Program-made: the position numbers and the translations under genes
Notes under the pieces: generated by a model
Told to the model about the DNA's origin: nothing
Seen by the model: only the letters and a program-made list of their open reading frames with translations
The model's database searches: none
Source: Nocardioides dokdonensis FR1436
GTDB taxonomy: Bacteria; Actinomycetota; Actinomycetes; Propionibacteriales; Nocardioidaceae
Reading direction: 5' to 3'
Length of the DNA: 64,000 bases
NCBI RefSeq assembly: GCF_001653335.1
Contig: NZ_CP015079.1
Coordinates: 124,001 to 188,000, forward strand
Shown: one piece after another, positions 61,725-64,000 of the stretch
Layout of the letters: each line of letters starts with the position of its first letter
Position numbering within the stretch: the stretch's first letter is position 1

Positions 61725-62893
61725 GCCCGGTGGGGGTGCGGCATCCGGGCTCGTCGACCGCCGAGTGCGGCTGCGCCGGCGGCAGTCAGGAGGGCGACAC
61801 CGCCCGCCATCAGCAACCACAGGCTCCCTGACGTGTGCATGCTGGGAGCAGCGCCGGTCGCCGGGTGCCCGGACGGGACGATCGGACCACCAGGCGAGTC
61901 CGGACCACCGTCGCCACCACCCGTCCCAGTCCCGGTGCCGGTACCGGTGTCGGTGTCGGTGCTTCCTCCGTCGGTGGGCGTCGCGCTCTCGGTCGACGAC
62001 GTCGGACCGGCGGAGGGATCGAGCGTGACCGTCGGACCAGGGGTGGGGCTGGACGTCGGGCTGGGCGTCGACGTCGGACCGGCGGTGGGACTGCTGGTGG
62101 GAGTCGACGTCGGGCTCGGCGTCGACGTCGGGCTGGGCGTCGACGTCGGGCTGGGCGTCGACGTCGGGCTGGGGGTCGGCGCCGCGGCGCAGCTCGCAGC
62201 GGTGATCGTGTTGGTGTCGAGGCTGACCTGGCCGTTCCTCGCCAGGACCCGGCCCTCGAGGGTGGCGCCGGTCTGGAGGGTGGCACTGCTCAGCGCGAGG
62301 ATGGTCCCGATGAAGTCGGTGGCGGTCCCCAGGGTCGCCGAGCTCCCCACCTGCCAGAACACGTTGCAGGCCCGCGCCCCACCGGTGAGGGCGACGGTGC
62401 TGTTGCTCGCGGTGATGAGCGTGGAGCCCGCCTGGAAGATGAACACGGCGTCCGGGTCGCCCTGGGCGTCGAGGGTGAGGGTCCCGGTCAGCGCCATCGA
62501 GCTGGCCGCGCGGTAGACACCGCCGACCAGGGTCTGGCCGCCGAGGTCGCGACCCGTCTGGTCGACGTCGGCGCTCCGCCCGGCCGCATCGTTGTAGGCC
62601 GTGGTCACGTCGTCCTGGGCCTGCGCTGCCACCGCGTCGGTGACGTGCTGGGTCCCACCGACCACCCGACCGGGCGGGAAGCCGGTGACCGCGGTGCCGG
62701 GGCTCAGGCCCAGGTCACCGGAGACGACCGTCGGTCCGACGTTGGTGACCGTGCTGCCACCGAGCACGGCGAACGACGTCGCGGTGCCGAGGCCGACCCG
62801 GGCTGGGGCCGCGTGGGCCACGACCGAGGGCAACGCGATCACGAGCCCGACTGCGAGCGACAGCGGTGCGAGGAGAATGGCGGAACGACGCAT
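61721..62893 (-). CDS. secreted DUF3494 (ice-binding-fold) protein with HPATG sorting signal
   Basis: 390 aa. A signal peptide (residues about 1-30, SAILLAPLSLAVGLVIALPSV) precedes a DUF3494 domain (residues about 30-235: VGLGTATSFAVLGGSTVTN, VSGDLGLSPGTAVTGFPPG, LTLDAQGDPDAVFIFQAGST), the fold of many ice-binding adhesins. A PSPTST repeat and Gly/Thr/Asp-rich linker lead to HPATG at residues 343-347, a hydrophobic helix and GGRRAR, the layout of an LPXTG anchor. It is coupled to the sortase gene. Ice binding itself is unproven; it may act as an adhesin. Confidence 0.9.
   Translation of the reverse strand: MRRSAILLAPLSLAVGLVIALPSVVAHAAPARVGLGTATSFAVLGGSTVTNVGPTVVSGDLGLSPGTAVTGFPPGRVVGGTQHVTDAVAAQAQDDVTTAYNDAAGRSADVDQTGRDLGGQTLVGGVYRAASSMALTGTLTLDAQGDPDAVFIFQAGSTLITASNSTVALTGGARACNVFWQVGSSATLGTATDFIGTILALSSATLQTGATLEGRVLARNGQVSLDTNTITAASCAAAPTPSPTSTPSPTSTPSPTSTPSPTSTPTSSPTAGPTSTPSPTSSPTPGPTVTLDPSAGPTSSTESATPTDGGSTDTDTGTGTGTGTGGGDGGPDSPGGPIVPSGHPATGAAPSMHTSGSLWLLMAGGVALLTAAGAAALGGRRARMPHPHRA
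62103..62174 (-). repeat. four 18-bp tandem repeats encoding PSPTST
   Basis: Four near-identical copies of GTCGACGTCGGGCTGGGC (plus strand) in the linker of the DUF3494 protein. Length could vary by slippage. Confidence 0.9.
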
Positions 62894-63033
62894 AGCGACC
62901 CCGAGACTTCGCCGGCGTGGCTGCCGCGGGGGGTCGGCACCAGTTCCGGATGCGAGGACCGTACACCGGCCTAGGCCGTGTTTGTGGCACAACACGGTAG
63001 CCGATGCGCCAAGCGGGTCGCTGAAATTCGAAA

Positions 63034-63064
63034 CGACGCCCGCACCTCAGCGGTGCGGGCGTCG
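63034..63064 (-). terminator. dps terminator
   Basis: A 13-bp inverted repeat (CGACGCCCGCACC and complement) with loop TCAGC, 20 bp past the dps stop and about 140 bp before the DUF3494 start. Confidence 0.85.
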
Positions 63065-63084
63065 CGTCGGGTCTGCGCTACGGC

Positions 63085-63630
63085 TCAGCCGGCCGACCGA
63101 GCGGCGTCCTTCTCCGAGGTGGCGCCCTCGGTGGACAGGCCGCCGGCCTTGTCCTCGAGGTGCGCCCGGATGAACCAGTGGAACAGCTCGAGCTTCTCGG
63201 TGTGCCCGATGAACATGTCCTCGGTGACCGGATCCAGCTCACCGAGCTCCTTGATGCCGTCGCGGTAGCTGCTGATCACACCCTGGTAGACGAGGTCGAG
63301 GGCGCCGAGGTGCTCCTGCGTCGTGGCCCGCCCGATCGAGTACTCCTCCCAGCTGCGCGCCGCCACCAGCGCGCCCGGGGTGCCGGTCGGCGAGCCACCG
63401 AGGGTGGCGATGCGCTCGGCCAGCTCGTCGGCGAAGCCGCGCACGGCCTCGACCTGGGGGTCGAGCATCTCGTGCACCGCGATGAAGTGCGGGCCCACGA
63501 CGTTCCAGTGCACGTGCTTGAGGGTCAGGTGCAGGTCGTTGGCGGCATGCAGCCGCTCCTGGAGCAGGGCGATCACCCGCTCCGCGTCGGCGTCGGACAT
63601 GCCCGGGACGGTGTACTTGAGGTTGGCCAT
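63085..63630 (-). CDS. dps: DNA-protection ferritin-like protein Dps
   Basis: 181 aa. The ferroxidase motifs LHLTLKHVHWNVVGPHFIAVH with the HxxxxxD/E pattern and a four-helix layout are clear. Dps forms dodecamers that oxidise and store iron and protect DNA. The C-terminal 25 residues (KAGGLSTEGATSEKDAARSAG) are a polar extension. A leaderless -10 TAGGTT lies 7 nt upstream of the ATG; an OxyR- or Fur-type operator is not evident. Divergent from the CoA-binding gene. Confidence 0.95.
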   Translation of the reverse strand: MANLKYTVPGMSDADAERVIALLQERLHAANDLHLTLKHVHWNVVGPHFIAVHEMLDPQVEAVRGFADELAERIATLGGSPTGTPGALVAARSWEEYSIGRATTQEHLGALDLVYQGVISSYRDGIKELGELDPVTEDMFIGHTEKLELFHWFIRAHLEDKAGGLSTEGATSEKDAARSAG

Positions 63631-63637
63631 GACCTCG

Positions 63638-63702
63638 AACCTAGCCCGCGCCCCAGGGCGTCCCACCACCCTTGGGGATGGCCTTGCCGAGCCCCCTAGG
63701 CT
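63638..63702. promoter_or_regulatory. divergent leaderless -10 pair (dps and CoA-binding gene)
   Basis: Minus strand TAGGTT (63638-63643) ends 7 nt before the dps ATG; plus strand TAGGCT (63697-63702) ends 6 nt before the ATG at 63709. Confidence 0.55.
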
Positions 63703-63708
63703 CCTGGC

Positions 63709-64000
63709 ATGAGCGCCACCATGCGGAGCTGGCAGGACCCTGCGTGGGTCGAGACGATGCTGGAGGACTGCGCCACCTGGGCGGTCGTCGGCCTGTCCGG
63801 CGACCCGAGCCGCACGGCGTACTCCATCGCGGCGCTGCTGCAGGAGCGCGGCAAGCGGGTGGTGCCGGTCCACCCGGCCGCCGCTCGCGAGGGCGGGCTC
63901 GAGGTGCTCGGCGAGCGGGCCTGGCCGACCCTGTCCGACATCCCGTTCCCGGTCGACGTCGTCGACGTCTTCCGCCGGTCGGAGGCGGCCGGGCCGTTCG
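63709..64000 (+). CDS. CoA-binding domain protein, partial
   Basis: 97 codons before the window ends. The Rossmann-type CoA-binding domain is recognisable (TWAVVGLSGDPSRTAYSIAALLQERGKRVVPVHP, split here at VGLSGDPSR and KRVVPVHP), followed by PTLSDIPFPVDVVDVFRRSE. Small proteins of this type (YccU-like) are about 130-150 aa, so roughly 40 residues are missing. The start is supported by a leaderless -10. Confidence 0.9.
   Translation, partial: MSATMRSWQDPAWVETMLEDCATWAVVGLSGDPSRTAYSIAALLQERGKRVVPVHPAAAREGGLEVLGERAWPTLSDIPFPVDVVDVFRRSEAAGPF

Noticed and set aside
62103..62174. CRISPR-like array
   Set aside because: The 18-bp repeats have no spacers and are in frame, encoding PSPTST in a protein linker.

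Overview
The window is dense, very GC-rich chromosomal DNA of an actinobacterium. Gene families and gene order point to Nocardioides or a close relative in the Nocardioidaceae; this is an inference from content (DUF6752-like protein, Rv3235 family, DUF5719, TIGR03089, DUF222/HNH, class F sortase, no mycolate genes), since no rRNA or tRNA is present. About 54 protein genes are called. Many start codons sit 6-8 nt behind a TANNNT hexamer, the signature of leaderless actinobacterial transcripts, and I used that signal to choose several starts.

Layout. 25-4082 (minus): four tightly coupled genes: two sulfotransferases, a LicD-like/methyltransferase fusion and a small coiled-coil protein. 4267-8944: an exported endonuclease/exonuclease/phosphatase (EEP) protein fused to a degenerate phosphodiesterase domain, a lipoprotein sulfatase, and a second, membrane-anchored EEP protein. 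A third sulfotransferase follows at 9014-10102. 10156-13499 (plus): PRC/MgtE-N/CBS protein, DUF1003 protein, Mrp ATPase, TatB.

13501-43072 is the conserved actinobacterial block that in Mycobacterium tuberculosis lies around Rv3235-Rv3268: LysM protein, Rv3235-like protein, SecA, YcaQ-like glycosylase, orphan response regulator, HPF, ComF, LpqB-MtrB-MtrA, AhcY, then phosphosugar isomerase, Trm112-like protein, ManB, DUF3499, a metallopeptidase-fold protein, DUF5719, a large glycosyltransferase, WhiB2, FbiA-FbiB (F420), DUF3105, ManC and TIGR03089. A 460-bp gap upstream of hpf looks like a structured non-coding RNA, possibly the raiA motif.

43054-52914 (minus) is a cell-surface region: a large secreted amidase with FG-GAP repeats and a six-gene galactan cluster (two GT2 enzymes, Glf, GlfT2-like, Wzm, Wzt). 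52940-64000 holds a divergent NRAMP transporter, a 5'-3' exonuclease with a possible clamp-binding tail, two LCP ligases, a thioesterase, a crotonase, a DUF222/HNH endonuclease, a class F sortase with its likely substrate (an ice-binding-fold protein ending in HPATG), Dps, and the start of a CoA-binding protein.

Taken together the window is mostly about building, modifying and sensing the cell envelope: sugar nucleotide supply (ManB, ManC, Glf), polymerisation and export (GlfT2, Wzm/Wzt), attachment (LCP, sortase), remodelling (amidase, MtrAB-LpqB) and protein export (SecA, TatB). The least explained items are the sulfotransferase/LicD/EEP/sulfatase region, the RNA upstream of hpf, and a 22-bp-unit repeat found at two intergenic sites.
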